This document shows positions 33,657-44,260 of a stretch of DNA of 64,000 nt, one piece after another. This DNA comes from Azorinus chamasolen (taxonomy: Eukaryota; Mollusca; Bivalvia; Cardiida; Solecurtidae), in contig OY755242.1 of the NCBI GenBank assembly GCA_963576725.1, forward strand, positions 60,464,324 through 60,528,323, written 5' to 3'. Position numbers and translations under genes: made by a program. A model generated the notes under the pieces. That model worked only from the letters and a program-made list of their open reading frames with translations, was not told the DNA's origin and did no database searches. The stretch's first letter is position 1; each line of letters opens with the position of its first letter.

Positions 33657-34079
33657 TTTAATACATGGGAAAAAATGTGGAAAAAGATAGAGGTCTTTCT
33701 GTATTACTTTCCCCTTGCATTAAGCTACATGTACTACCTTTTGTAAAGACTTCTAATTAAACTTCTTTAGTGTAGTCACTTAAGACAGGTTTTACTGAAG
33801 TTATACTTTTATACCGGTACTCACTTTGAATAAATGATAGAATCATATTCATTCATTCTCAAGCCAGGATATATTATAGTGTATATTATAGTTATGTTCT
33901 TCAGGTTTTGTTAAGGTTATTAGTGAAGACAGGAGTCTAGGAACAAACAATGTTACTTAAATATAAAAAATATATGAACCCCACACATATTTAACCTTCT
34001 TGGCTTGACAAACACTGTACACTTTAATCAGCTGTCTTCACCATAGCATCTGACAAGGTACTTGGTAAAACCATTTTAA

Positions 34080-34305
34080 CCCATTCTCTCATAGGCTATT
34101 TTTAGATCCAACCTCTGAATAAACATTTGGAAAAGTAGCATTTTGAATTTTACTTTAGACAGGGAAAATTATAGAATAGTGTAGTTTTGAAACCAATGTG
34201 ATTAATAGAGCATTTGCTCCTATGGAGCAAATGCTCTATTTATCACAATGGTTTTAAAAATGAGTCTCATAGAGGTGTCAGAAGGACTCAATATGAGGGA
34301 ATGGG
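34080..34305. mobile_element. TPal2 MITE
   Basis: TTAA 34076-34079, CCATTCTCTCATAGGC. The palindrome GAGCATTTGCTCCTATGGAG with CAAATGCTC is at about 34208. The right end GAGGGAATGGG is followed by TTCA. Confidence 0.82.
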
Positions 34306-34344
34306 TTCAAGTAACTAAATGATGGGAAAATATGGCCAGCTGTA

Positions 34345-34555
34345 ACCCTTTACCTGATGAATATTCATGTGACAATTAATGACGATATGAACATTATTTA
34401 GTTGAATTTTTATAATAGCATTTTTCTTTTGTCTTGGCAAAATATAATTTGAAGCAAACAGAGCAGATCCTGATCAGACATCTTCTACAATTGTATAATC
34501 TGGCTCTATTCTGTTTGCAAATAAAATGTGTCTTTCTATCGTGTAAATGGTTAGA
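34345..34555. mobile_element. TPal1 MITE, degraded ends
   Basis: CCCTTTACCTGATGAATATT at the left; the core AGCAAACAGAGCAGATCCTG and inverse CTATTCTGTTTGCAAAT are near 34455-34520. The right end is eroded. Confidence 0.65.
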
Positions 34556-34814
34556 ATGTTGCTTATTTATGTACGTAATGAGGGGACATCTTTTGGGAGC
34601 TTGCTGCATTATGTTTCTTTTGTACCAGTCATAAAGGTTAATAATTAAGACTATTTCTGAGGGTTTTAACTCTATACAGGTTTTCAAGTTAAACTTTATT
34701 GTGTAAGCCTGTACAGATGCCATATTGAAAACATGGTAGCTGGACTTAGTCTGCACTGTTTGTAAAGTCCAGGTGGTAGTACTATTTGTGCAGGCTAGCT
34801 GCAATGGTTATTAT

Positions 34815-35400
34815 GTTTATAAGCCCACCTGGATCTTGACCTCAGTTTCAGTAAACATTTGTCTGGAAATTTGTCCAGATGATATATCCTCAACCACTTT
34901 GGCTAGGATTTCCCAATTTCCAGATAGTTTCATGTTAAGAAGGTGGAGTGTCACATACTGCTTTGATGTCTCTGTGACCTTGACCATGACCTCAATTTTA
35001 GCAAAAGTTTGGAAACAATTGCCTCGACAATGTCTGAGCAACCTATTTGGTAAGGGTTTCCAATGCTACTTTGATGTCTCTATGACCTTGACCCTGACCT
35101 GACCTCAATTTTAGTAAATGTTTGTCAAGAAGTTTGTCTGAAAGAAGTTTTCTCAACCACTTGGGTTAGGGTTTCCAGTTGTTGTTTTTTGAAAGCATCT
35201 TTCAAAATGCCTTGCACTACTTTAGTGTCTCTGTGACCTTTACCCTGACTTTGACCTGAATTTAAGTAAAAGTCTGTCAGCATTTTTGGTCTAGATGATA
35301 CCTAGACAACTGCTTGGGTTAGGTTTTTCAAACTTCTTGTGTGGATGCAAGTTAGAAAGGAATACTATTTACCCCACACCCCCATCCCACCCCACCCCAC
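34815..35400. repeat. Degenerate ~130-bp tandem repeat
   Basis: GACCTCAATTTTAGTAAA-type words followed by TTTGTC and CTTTGATGTCTCTGTGACC recur near 34840, 34985, 35105 and 35230. The style resembles HEL core repeats, but no head or tail was found. A C-rich CACCCCACCCCACC run follows at 35375-35412. Confidence 0.5.
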
Positions 35401-35607
35401 CCCACCCACCCCTATAGATATTCCCTACTAGTCCATGTTAGTCCACATCCAAACTCAGGGTTGATGATTTGAAACCTGTAGAAAGAAAGAATAGTCTCCG
35501 ATGTGGAGGTGGAGGGGCATTGAATGGCTTTACATTACCTCTTGTTTTTTCATCAGCTTTACTTGACTGTATTTCATTTTTGTTATTATGTGAGCTTGAT
35601 TAATTAA

Positions 35608-35837
35608 CCATTCCCTTTTCACACATTGGCAAACAGAGTAGACCCAGATCAGATGGCTCGTATAGGAACCGTCTGATCAGGGTCTGCTCTGTTTGCTAAT
35701 GGAATTTGATAGATCTGTTTCTTTAGTTTCTAAAATGACTACAATTTTCCACCTTCAATATTTCACTATAGAGCTACTTTCTCCATGAAAATTCAGTAGG
35801 TATTGAAATTTGAAATAAACATAAAACAGGGAAAGGG
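35608..35837. mobile_element. TPal1 MITE
   Basis: TTAA 35604-35607 and 35838-35841. Core GATGGCTCGTATAGGAACC. The right end is GGGAAAGGG. Confidence 0.82.
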
Positions 35838-35917
35838 TTAACTCATGGTATGACTCAGCATCGCATTAGGAACCAACGGTACTATTCAATCTGATTGCAC
35901 TTTTGTTTGTAATTTAA

Positions 35918-36114
35918 CCCTTTCCTCCATAAATATGCCTCTGTAATAACCACTTCTTGAAAGCATTGTGATAAGTAGAGCATTTGCTCCTATAGGAGCA
36001 AATGCTCTATTTGTCACAATGGTTTCAAAAATTTTACTTTTCTCTAGTAAATGCTCCTTTTGGGTAGATTCATTCAAAGTGATTGGATCTAAAAATAGCC
36101 TATGGAGAAATGGG
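35918..36114. mobile_element. TPal2 MITE
   Basis: TTAA 35914-35917 and 36115-36118. Palindrome GAGCATTTGCTCCTATAGGA with GCAAATGCTC at 35980-36010. Right end ATGGAGAAATGGG. Confidence 0.85.
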
Positions 36115-36122
36115 TTAACGAA

Positions 36123-36141
36123 TATATATATATATATATAC
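36123..36141. repeat. (TA)n microsatellite
   Basis: About nine TA units directly after the TPal2 copy. Confidence 0.9.
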
Positions 36142-36239
36142 TTTTTATTTTTGAGAATGAAGTGAATAAAAATTTGTGCAAGACAAAAAAATGCTTGGAA
36201 GCATTAGTAGAGGATTCGTATTCAGATTGAACTATAATT

Positions 36240-36790
36240 TGATCATCAAACAGTTGCAAAGTCTTTGACACAATGGTTGATGTTATATGTGTGATAAGCT
36301 TGAGGTATCTGAATCTGAGTGAATTCTGTTATCTGACACTCACCTAACCAACATTAGCAAATAGTAATTTATATATCTGTCTTCAACATGGCACAAGAAT
36401 GGGTACCACTGTTCACCCTTTGCATTATCATAAGAGTTGACTGATAATGATTTAACGTCAACTAGAGTTTTTGCATCTTTAATTCCCCAGCAGGTGATAA
36501 GTTGAACAGGATCCATACCTCATATTTTATCACAGTTTAAATGAGATGTGGGTCTGACAACTTTTCTCCTTTCTTGACACCATATAACCTATATAGTGTT
36601 GTGGTGCAGTAAAACTGAACTACTCACTCACTCTATTAACTACACTTATATAAATGGTTCTGTTTCACAGCATAAGTTGTTGACAGGAGCTAAAAATAGA
36701 TTTGAAACAACTTCAGATACCTCAAGCTTATCACACATACAGCATCCACCATGGTATCAAAGACTCTGCAACTGTCATGTCCTGCTAAAT
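36240..36790. repeat. Inverted repeat, ~70-bp arms, ~400-bp spacer
   Basis: The left arm at about 36246-36312 contains TGTGATAAGCTTGAGGTATC. The right arm at about 36712-36781 contains its reverse complement and stays similar outwards (AGTCTTTGACAC against ATCAAAGACT). The spacer has no recognised gene; a 96-residue frame over the right arm is not convincing. Confidence 0.6.
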
Positions 36791-36994
36791 TGCCGTCACA
36801 GGAACTATCTGCAGATGACCCTCTATCATTTTTATAAGCATGTAAATAGAGTTTTACAAACAATTTCTGTAAATGACATTTCCTAAACTGAGTGAAATAT
36901 GACCAAAATTCACTGGATGATCCTTAGGTAGTTCAATGGTATAAGTATGAAAGAGGAGCTAAAGTGAACAAATTCTTTGAACGATATCTCTTAT

Positions 36995-37229
36995 CCCTTT
37001 ACCTGTTCAATATTCATGTAAAAAATAATGATATCATGAATATTTGTTAGCTGATTTTTATATTGTAAACTTTTCACTTGAATATTTGGCTTTGACAAAA
37101 ACTGAAGAATTAGATATATATCGTTTCATAAACTAACAGAGCAGGCCCTGATCAAACAACTCCTAAAGCAGCCATCTGATCTGGGTATTTTTGCCAATGC
37201 ATGGAAAAGCGTTTACATGTAGGAAAGGG
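36995..37229. mobile_element. TPal1 MITE
   Basis: Left TTAT and right TTGA are both one change from TTAA. Ends CCCTTTACCTGTTCAATA and TAGGAAAGGG. Core AACTCCTAAAGCAGCC, diverged. Confidence 0.7.
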
Positions 37230-37475
37230 TTGAACTGCTATATGGAACTTGATGGCCGTCTACCAAAGTTATTATATAAAGGATTCTAGTGTGCTGCATA
37301 AGTGTATTATTGGAGCTAAACTGCTGAAAGAAATTTGCTCAAATTAGGAATGATCCTTACATGGTCATCTATCTAAGTGAAACACAGGAGCCTGAACAAT
37401 TTTAGTAGATGTACATAATAGAGGACTTGATCTATTAACCAGGTGGACAGTGTAGAGCCACCATAGCCCTCTTTT

Positions 37476-39076
37476 TAGCTCACCAGAGCACAAAGTGCTC
37501 AGGGTGAGCTTTTGTGATCGCCTGATGTCCGTCGTCCGTCGTCGTGCGTCGTGTGTCGTCCGTCGTCCGTCGTTCGTCGTCAACAATTTGAACCTTTAAA
37601 GTTCTTCTCCTCTGAATCTACAGGGGTCTCAGCTTTCATCTTTTGCACATAGCATCATATGTAGGTCCTCTACAAAAGTTATATAAATTATACCCCTGGG
37701 GTCAAAATTGGCCCTGCCCCAGGGGTTTTCAGCTTTCAATAGAAACATATAGTGAAAACTTTGAACATCATCTCCTCTAAAACTAGAAGGTCCTCAGCTT
37801 TCATATTTGGCACATAGCTTCAACTTCAGGACTTCTACAAAAGTTATATAAATTATGCCCCTAGGGTCAAAATTGGTCCCACCCCAGGGATTTCCAGTTT
37901 TTAATAGCTGACTGCGTAAACAGCCTATGGGATCACCAGTTATGCATAGGAAAAACTTTAAAAATATTCTTGTCAGAAACTACATGTCCCAGAGCTTAGA
38001 TATTTGGTGTATAGATTTACTTAGCATAACTTTATGAGTTTTATAAGTATCATGGTTCTGGGGTTAAAATTGGCCCTACCCTGTGTGTATATACTTCTTT
38101 ACACCAGAAATTACATTCTAAAGGTTTCTCCTTAATATCACTCTTAGCTGAGACCAGTCAGTGGGATTTCTTATATAATCACCCTTAGCCTGATCGGTAG
38201 AGTAGAAATTGTGTTTAGACAAATAACACACACTCATTTAAGATTGAGAAAACTGTGGATAATTCTCAAAATGCAGAATACTCTTAAAGCTTTTTTTCAT
38301 ACCTATGCCCTGCATTAAGCTACCAGCTATCTATATAGAGCATATCTGTTGTGAATTTCAGCTTAACTCTTTGCATGCTGGGTAATTTTGTCATCTGCTA
38401 AATTGTTGTCTGCAGCATATTCACAAGTTATCCTAACTACACACTTTCTTTCTGAGTTTTTCAGAAGTTCAGTCTCATTGACAAACAGTTCGGATATCAG
38501 ATCAGGCACCACATTATGTTGGCCCTGATCTGGATCCAAACTGTTTGCATAGGTCATTAGTGGTGGGAGAATCCCACTACACACTTTCTTTCTAAGTTTT
38601 TCAGAAGTTCAGTCTCATTGACAATCAGTTTGGATATCAGATCAGGCACCACATTATGTTGGCCCTGATCTGGATCCAAACTGTTTGCATAGGTCATTAG
38701 TGGCGGGAGAATCCCACTACACACAGAAGTTCAGTCTCATTTACAAACAATTTGGATATCAGATCAGGCCCCACATTATGTTGGGCCTGATCTGGATCCA
38801 AACTGTTTGCATAGGTCATTAGTGGTGGGAGAATCCGCCTCTAGCATCCAAAGAATACAAGTTCCAGTGGTCTAATGCTCTATCCATTCTTTCACTACAT
38901 TCTTTTAGCATCATGTTCAGGTCCTCTACAAAAGTTATATAAATTGTGTCCCTGGGGTCAAAATTGGCACCGCCCCTGGGGTGTTAAGTTTTCAATAGAA
39001 ACATATAGTGAAAACTTTGAAAATCTTCTCCTCTTATTGTCTGGTGAGCGATGTCAGGGCCATTCTGGCCCTCTTG
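37476..39076. mobile_element. HEL module 9, carrying a nested TPal3
   Basis: Same type as the module at 13075. Head TAGCTCACCAGAGCAC and its inverse, then GTCCGTCGTCCGTCG, and a matching body. A TPal3 insertion sits at 38367-38854. The inverted head TCTGGTGAGCG is at 39040. The tail GGCCATTCTGGCCCTCTTG precedes TTT. Confidence 0.8.
38367..38854. mobile_element. TPal3 element with triplicated core
   Basis: TTAA 38363-38366 then CTCTTTGCATGCTGGG. It ends CTAGCATCCAAAG. The core (GACAAACAGTTCGGATATCA to GATCTGGATCCAAACTG, ending GGGAGAATC) is repeated three times at about 120 bp. HEL module 3 has the uninterrupted sequence CAGCTTAATACAA at the matching place. Confidence 0.75.
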
Positions 39077-39307
39077 TTTCAAATAATTTTGTCTGGGCTA
39101 TAATTTTATTATGCATTGCTGGATATAATTTGGCACATATTTTAATCATGAGTAGACAGTATGTTGTGCATGAATCATTACTCCAGCATCACTAGTAGTA
39201 ATCAATGATTGTTTCTGAGCTATAACTTTCTTAGACTGATATTACACAGCACTTTGCCAGCATATGCTTTCAGTGTCCATGAGGAGTTACTCCATTTCTC
39301 TTTATTT

Positions 39308-39560
39308 AACGCATATAAACTCTTTTTCACGCCTTTGCTAACAGAGCCATATGACCAGGGTCTGCTCTGTTTGGTTATGGTTTAACCCTTTACTCCATGA
39401 ATATACATGTACGAAATAACATTTTGAATACTAATTAGATTAATTTTCATAACAGCACATACATTTATATAAACAAGAATCTTTGGCCATGGGAGAAACT
39501 GTAGAATCATATCTATATTATTTCAGATCAGACAGTACTGCTCCTTTGCTTACTGACCTA
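39308..39560. mobile_element. Two TPal1 fragments in series
   Basis: A reduced copy (about 39308-39381, ACGCCTTTGCTAACAGAGCC) is followed at TTAA 39382-39385 by the left half of another copy (CCCTTTACTCCATGAATA). That one breaks off in the core near 39545. Confidence 0.55.
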
Positions 39561-39688
39561 AGAGTCACCAAACTTCATACAAATGTTTATTGGATAATGA
39601 TTTGTTGTTGTGCATCTTAGGTTTAGATTATATAACACACCATGAACACTGGAGTTGAGAGTTATGGATTTTGTCTTAGTGAAAAAAA

Positions 39689-39931
39689 ACCTTTACTCCA
39701 TGAATATGCTTTTCTGAACCTTTGCAACAAATAAAAGCGAGATCAGATGGCTTTTTTTGAGCCATCTGATTAGGATCTGCTCTGTTTGCTTACAAAATAA
39801 TATAGATGTGATTGTACACTTTCAGTTTCGGCTAAAACATCCTAAATTCATATATGTCCTTACAAAGATCCAGCTAATTAATATTCATGATGTCATTATT
39901 TCTTTCATGACAATTTTCACAGAGAAAAAGG
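39689..39931. mobile_element. TPal1 MITE
   Basis: Left end CCTTTACTCCATGAATATG (its TTAA lost), right end AAAAAGG before TTAA. Palindrome GATCAGATGGCTTTTTTTGA with GCCATCTGAT at 39741-39770. Confidence 0.72.
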
Positions 39932-40098
39932 TTAAGGCACTATTTGGCAATTGTGTGACACATACTGCTGTACTACATTCTTGTGTTAAATCAGTTCTTA
40001 TTGTGTTACAACTGTGGAAGGTGGGCATCAGTGTCCTGTGGACACCACTTTGGTTGTGTATGGAAATACATCCTTATTTGATAATTCTTCCTTGTTAA

Positions 40099-40333
40099 CC
40101 CTTTACTCCATAAATGAGCCTTTCTATGCATTTGCAAACAGAGTTGACCCAGATCAGATGACTCCTGTAGGAGCTGTCTGATAAGAGTCTGCTCTGTTTG
40201 CTAATGGGATAATATAGATCTGATTCTACAGTTTCTGCTTCGGTAAAAATTGGTAAAAATTGATGTATCATTTTAAAAGTTAGCATATTTAGTATTCATG
40301 ATGTTATCATTTCTAACTTCATGGAGTAAAGGG
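40099..40333. mobile_element. TPal1 MITE
   Basis: TTAA 40095-40098 and TTAG 40334-40337. Core GATGACTCCTGTAGGAGC with TGTCTGAT. Ends CCCTTTACTCCATAAAT and TCATGGAGTAAAGGG. Confidence 0.82.
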
Positions 40334-40351
40334 TTAGAATAACTATCTTAA

Positions 40352-40571
40352 CCCATTCCCTCATAGGCTATTTTTATACCCAGCCTCTTTGAATGAATCG
40401 ACTGAAATGGAGCATTTACTAGAAAAAAAGGAAAATTTTAGATTTTTGGTTTTGAAACCATTGTGATAAATAGTACATGTGCTTCATAGGAGCAAATGCT
40501 CTATTCATTAGAATGGTTTCAAAAAGTAGCTTTTACAGAGGCGTCAAAAGTCATCAATATGAGGGAGTGGG
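40352..40571. mobile_element. TPal2 MITE
   Basis: TTAA 40348-40351 and 40572-40575, only 14 bp after the previous TPal1. The palindrome is diverged (AGTACATGTGCTTCATAGGA). Right end GAGGGAGTGGG. Confidence 0.8.
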
Positions 40572-40924
40572 TTAAAGTGGTTTTCTTTGTTATGTCAACT
40601 TATAGCTGACATGTAGGGCTCATGGGTGAGTTTGCTATAACTCATGCAAACAGTTTGGAATAAATGAGACGTTATGTGTTCAACTGGCTGTAAATATAAG
40701 AGAGAGTTACATTTTACTTTATTTATGATTACAGAAAGCATGAACATGTTTGTGCGAGTTACCTTTGTTAATTCTTGAGACTGTTTAATTATATGTTAAA
40801 TGACTATATGTGACAGAAAGTGAGCATTATGCAGTCTGAAAAGGTGTCTTTGATGCTGATGTTAACATATACATTGTAATGTATACCAAAACCAATTGCA
40901 CTATCTGAGATACAGTGTCTGGTC

Positions 40925-41118
40925 AGGTCAATGACATCATGAATATTAATTAGGTTAATTCTGAAAATGGTATATTTACTTATGAAAATTTTGCCAAAGC
41001 AGAAACATTAGAATCAGATCTATATTATTCCTTAAGCAAACAGAGTTCCTATAGAAGTCGTATGATCTGGGTCTACTGTTTTCAAAGGCATAGACAGGTG
41101 TATTTATGGAGTAAAGGG
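40925..41118. mobile_element. TPal1 MITE, left end missing
   Basis: The right end TTTATGGAGTAAAGGG is followed by TTAA 41119-41122. AAGCAAACAGAG and a shortened core are at about 41033-41085. The left terminus is replaced by unrelated sequence. Confidence 0.65.
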
Positions 41119-41272
41119 TTAAACTGTTTTATGCATTAACAGTATTATACATGTATTATCTGACCAGACCGTATCAAGGGAACTGCCACGTCTCTTCTGA
41201 CAAGGTGGATGAGTTGGTCTACAGTTTACGAAGCTTCAAACAGAGTAAAACCTTTCTACAATAAACACTTAA

Positions 41273-41462
41273 CCCTTTACTTTGTAAATTCCTTTGCAAA
41301 CAGAGTAGACCCAGATCAGCCATCTGATCAGGTTCTGCTCTGTTTGCTTATGAAATTCTGCAGTTTCTGCCTTGGCCAAAACGTCCTGTATTCATATTCC
41401 ATTATAAAAACTAATCCATTTAATATTCATAATGTGTTTATTTATTTTACAAATATTAGTAA
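41273..41462. mobile_element. TPal1 MITE nested in PogoM
   Basis: Left TTAA 41269-41272, CCCTTTACTTTGTAAAT, a core with a deletion (ACCCAGATCAGCCATCTG). The right end is eroded near 41462. Confidence 0.7.
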
Positions 41463-41572
41463 ATAAACATGAATGTCTGTAAGAGCAGGTGGTTGCTTTA
41501 TGTAGAAAGAAAGTAAATGTAATGAAGAAAGCACCTAAGGGACGTTTCTGCGTAACTTTCATCATGCATTTA

Positions 41573-41815
41573 CCCTTTCCTCCATAAATACCCGTTCTAC
41601 GCCTTTGCAAACAGAGTAGACCCAGATCAGACGGCTCCTATAGGAGCCGTCTGGTCAGGTTCTGCTCTGTTTTTGCTTATGATATAACATATATATGAGT
41701 CTACAGTTTTTGCCTTGGCCAAAATTCCCTGTGTCTGTAGTGCTGTCATAACAATTAATCTAATTAATATTCATGAAATCATTATTTCTTACATGACTAT
41801 TCATGGAGTAAAAGA
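41573..41815. mobile_element. TPal1 MITE nested in PogoM
   Basis: Left TTTA 41569-41572, right TTAA 41816-41819. The core is perfect (GACGGCTCCTATAGGAGCC and GTCTG). Right end TCATGGAGTAAAAGA. Confidence 0.78.
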
Positions 41816-42097
41816 TTAAGGTACCACCGGTCTGACAAGCCAATCATTTTAATGGTTATTGTAGAGAGGTTTTATTGTACTTTTTCTGCAGCTCAGATAT
41901 GGGAACAAAATATATTAATAAATGACATACATGTAAACTTGTTTATTCTGATTATCGATACCCACCCAAACATCTTGGTTTGATTTGCCACATATCCTAA
42001 AGGCTAACAATTGGACTTCTTTCAGTGACCATTATAGAGAGGTCTTACTGTATGCAGGTTTTGTTGAGATATGTTTTGTTTCATTAGTTTTAACCCT

Positions 42098-42140
42098 TTC
42101 CCTGAACACATTGATGTTTGGTATTGGTTGAAACTATATA
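42098..42140. mobile_element. TPal1 left-end scrap
   Basis: TTTTAACCCTTTCCCTGAAC followed by unrelated sequence; only the terminus survives. Confidence 0.4.
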
Positions 42141-42297
42141 CATGTATAGAGATTGGATGGAGCGAACCGATCACAAGTTGTTTATAGATTAAATGATCTT
42201 GATTTATTAATATTATTGAATTATATATAAAATATTTAATGGTGACTATTGACTAGTGAGCTAGACTATTATGGCCTTAAGTAGGAATGTATCTTAT

Positions 42298-42347
42298 TAT
42301 GTCTCCCCCCATATTTATATGGGGGAGACATATTGTTTTCGTGAGAG

Positions 42348-42431
<84 letters not shown>

Positions 42432-43925
42432 CTGTCTGTCTGTCTGTCCGTCACACTTTTTGTCCGGACGATAACTTCAATATGCCTGATGCCAGTTGAT
42501 TGAAACTTCATATATGGAAAGAGCATAATGAGAGGAAGTGTCATGCACAAGGTCCATAACTCTGGCTTTACTAATATAGGAGTTATTGCCCCTTGTAAAA
42601 AAAAATCACCCTTTTTTGTCCGGACGATTACTCCTATATGGCTCATGCCATTGGATTGAAACTTCATATATGGAAAGATCATGACGAGAGGAAGTGTCAT
42701 GCACAAGGTCCATAACTCTGGCTTCACTAATATTGGAGTAATTGCCCTTTGTAAAAAATATCACAATTTTTTGTCCGGACAATAACTTCAATATGCCTGA
42801 TGCCAGTTGATTGAAACTTCATATATGGAAAGAGCATAATGATAGGAAGTGTCATGCAGAAGGTACATAACTCTGGCTTCACTAATATAGGAGTTATTGC
42901 CCTTTGTAAAAAAATTCACACTTTTGTGTCCGAACGATAACTCCTATCTGGCTCATGCCATTGGATTGAAACTTCATATATGGAAAGATCATGACGAGAG
43001 GAAGTGTCATGCACAAGGTCCATAACTCTGGCTTCACTAATATTGGAGTTATTGCCCTTTGTAAAAAATATCACATTTTTTTGTTCGGACAATAACTTCA
43101 ATATGCCTGATGCCAGTTGATTGAAACTTCATATATGGAAAGAGCATAATGAGAGGAAGTGTCATGCAGAAGGTACATAACTCTGGCTTCACTAATATAG
43201 GAGTTATTGCCCTTTGTAAAAAAAATCACACTTTTTTGTCCGGACGATAACTTCTATATGGCTCATGCCATTGGATTGAAACTTCATATATGGAAAGATC
43301 ATAAAGAGAGGAAGTTTCATGCACAAGGTCCATAACTCTGGCTTCACTAATATTGGAGTTATTGCCCTTTGTAAAAAAAATCACAGTTTTTTGTCCGGAT
43401 GATTACTCCTATGTGACACATGCCATTGGAGTGAAACTTCAAACATGGAACGATCATGATAAGAGAAAGTGTCATGCATAAAATCCTTAACTCGAGCTTC
43501 AATAAATTTAGAGTTATTGCCCCTTGTACATTTGTTTAATTCTTTCTTGTCCGGACGATAACTCCTACATGGCTCTTGCCATTGTATTGAAACTTCATAC
43601 ATGGAAAGAGCATGATGAGAGAAAGTGTCATGAACAAGGGCCATAATTCTGGCTTCAATACTTTTGGAGTTATTGCCCTTTGTTACATTTTTTGGCCGAT
43701 CAATAGCTCTTGTTCGACTGATGCTATTGGAATGACATTTTATTTTTGGAAAGAGCATGATGAAGGTAGGTGTCATGCACAAGGGCCAACTTGAAAAATG
43801 TAGTGTGGAAAGTGCATAATGAGGGGAAGTATCATTCATCAAGACCACAACATTTTTAGTGATTTCCCTTTACATATTGTTTTTATTAGAGGGGAGACAT
43901 CCGTTTTTGTGACAAAAACCTCTAG
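42298..43925. mobile_element. HEL module 10 with (TGTC)n and dimeric core repeats
   Basis: Head hairpin TATGTCTCCCCCCATATTTA with its inverse. A TGTC microsatellite runs at 42349-42452. Then come about nine ~155-bp core units alternating in two types (landmarks ATATGCCTGATGCCAG and CTCATGCCATTGGATTG). The inverted head GGGGAGACAT is at 43892. The tail hairpin GTTTTTGTGACAAAAAC ends CTCTAG before TTT. Long frames on both strands are repeat by-products. Confidence 0.82.
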
Positions 43926-44068
43926 TTTAATTATAGGTCCACTGAACGGCACTTGTTTGTTGAATTTGATTTTGGACAAACGGTAGTTAGCCAGAGGCAT
44001 TGAAAGTTGTTCCCTGTCGGTGAGACACTTCATTTTATATTTTCCCGGGCAGTTGTACTTCTCTACTA

Positions 44069-44260
44069 CACCAGAGCACAGGTGCTAGGCGTGTGGCCAT
44101 TTCACAAATACTGCTTATAAATACCTTCAAATACGTTTAGACATCATAACTTGACATTTTTTTTTTTATAATGTCAAGTTATGATGTCTAAACGTATTTG
44201 AAGGTATTTATAAGCAGTATTTGTGAAATGGCCACACGCCTAGCACCTGTGCACCAGAGC
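44069..44260. mobile_element. Foldback element with ~82-bp arms and CACCAGAG(C) duplication
   Basis: The arms at about 44077-44158 and 44170-44252 are near-perfect inverted copies around a short T/A loop. CACCAGAGC occurs directly before (44069-44077) and after (44252-44260). This is an 8- or 9-bp target duplication, depending on where the CACAGGTG end is cut. Long terminal inverts with 9 bp would suit a Mutator-like MITE; 8 bp would suit hAT. Confidence 0.8.

Larger units (their letters stand above)
33118..33797. mobile_element. PogoM MITE split by two TPal1 copies
   Basis: The left piece TACGGTAAAACCTGTTTTAG to GGCTGC ends at TTAA 33188-33191. The right piece resumes at about 33658 with TTTAATACATGGG and ends AAGACAGGTTTTACTGAA. 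Joined in the mind, the flanks restore the PogoM word GGCTGCTTAATGC, so the inserts occupy its TTAA. Confidence 0.72.
41238..41880. mobile_element. PogoM MITE split by two TPal1 copies
   Basis: The left end AGAGTAAAACCTTTCTAC runs to TTAA 41269-41272. PogoM sequence resumes after the first insert (AAATAAACATGAATGTC, GCAGGTGGTTGCTTTATG) and runs to TTTA 41569-41572. It resumes again at TTAA 41816-41819 and ends AGAGAGGTTTTATTGTA. Both inserts lie in PogoM TTAA-like sites. Confidence 0.7.

Noticed and set aside
34394..34804. 136-residue minus-strand frame
   Set aside because: Crosses a TPal1 copy and unrelated flank; no motif, no splice support.
42269..42727. 152-residue minus-strand frame with repeated SVTDRQTDRQTD
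   Set aside because: It is the translation of the TGTC microsatellite and HEL core repeats; no start context, domain or codon pattern supports a gene.
43381..43848. 155-residue minus-strand frame
   Set aside because: Made of degenerate HEL 10 core repeats; the internal MALVHDTFSHH-type repetition mirrors the DNA repeat.
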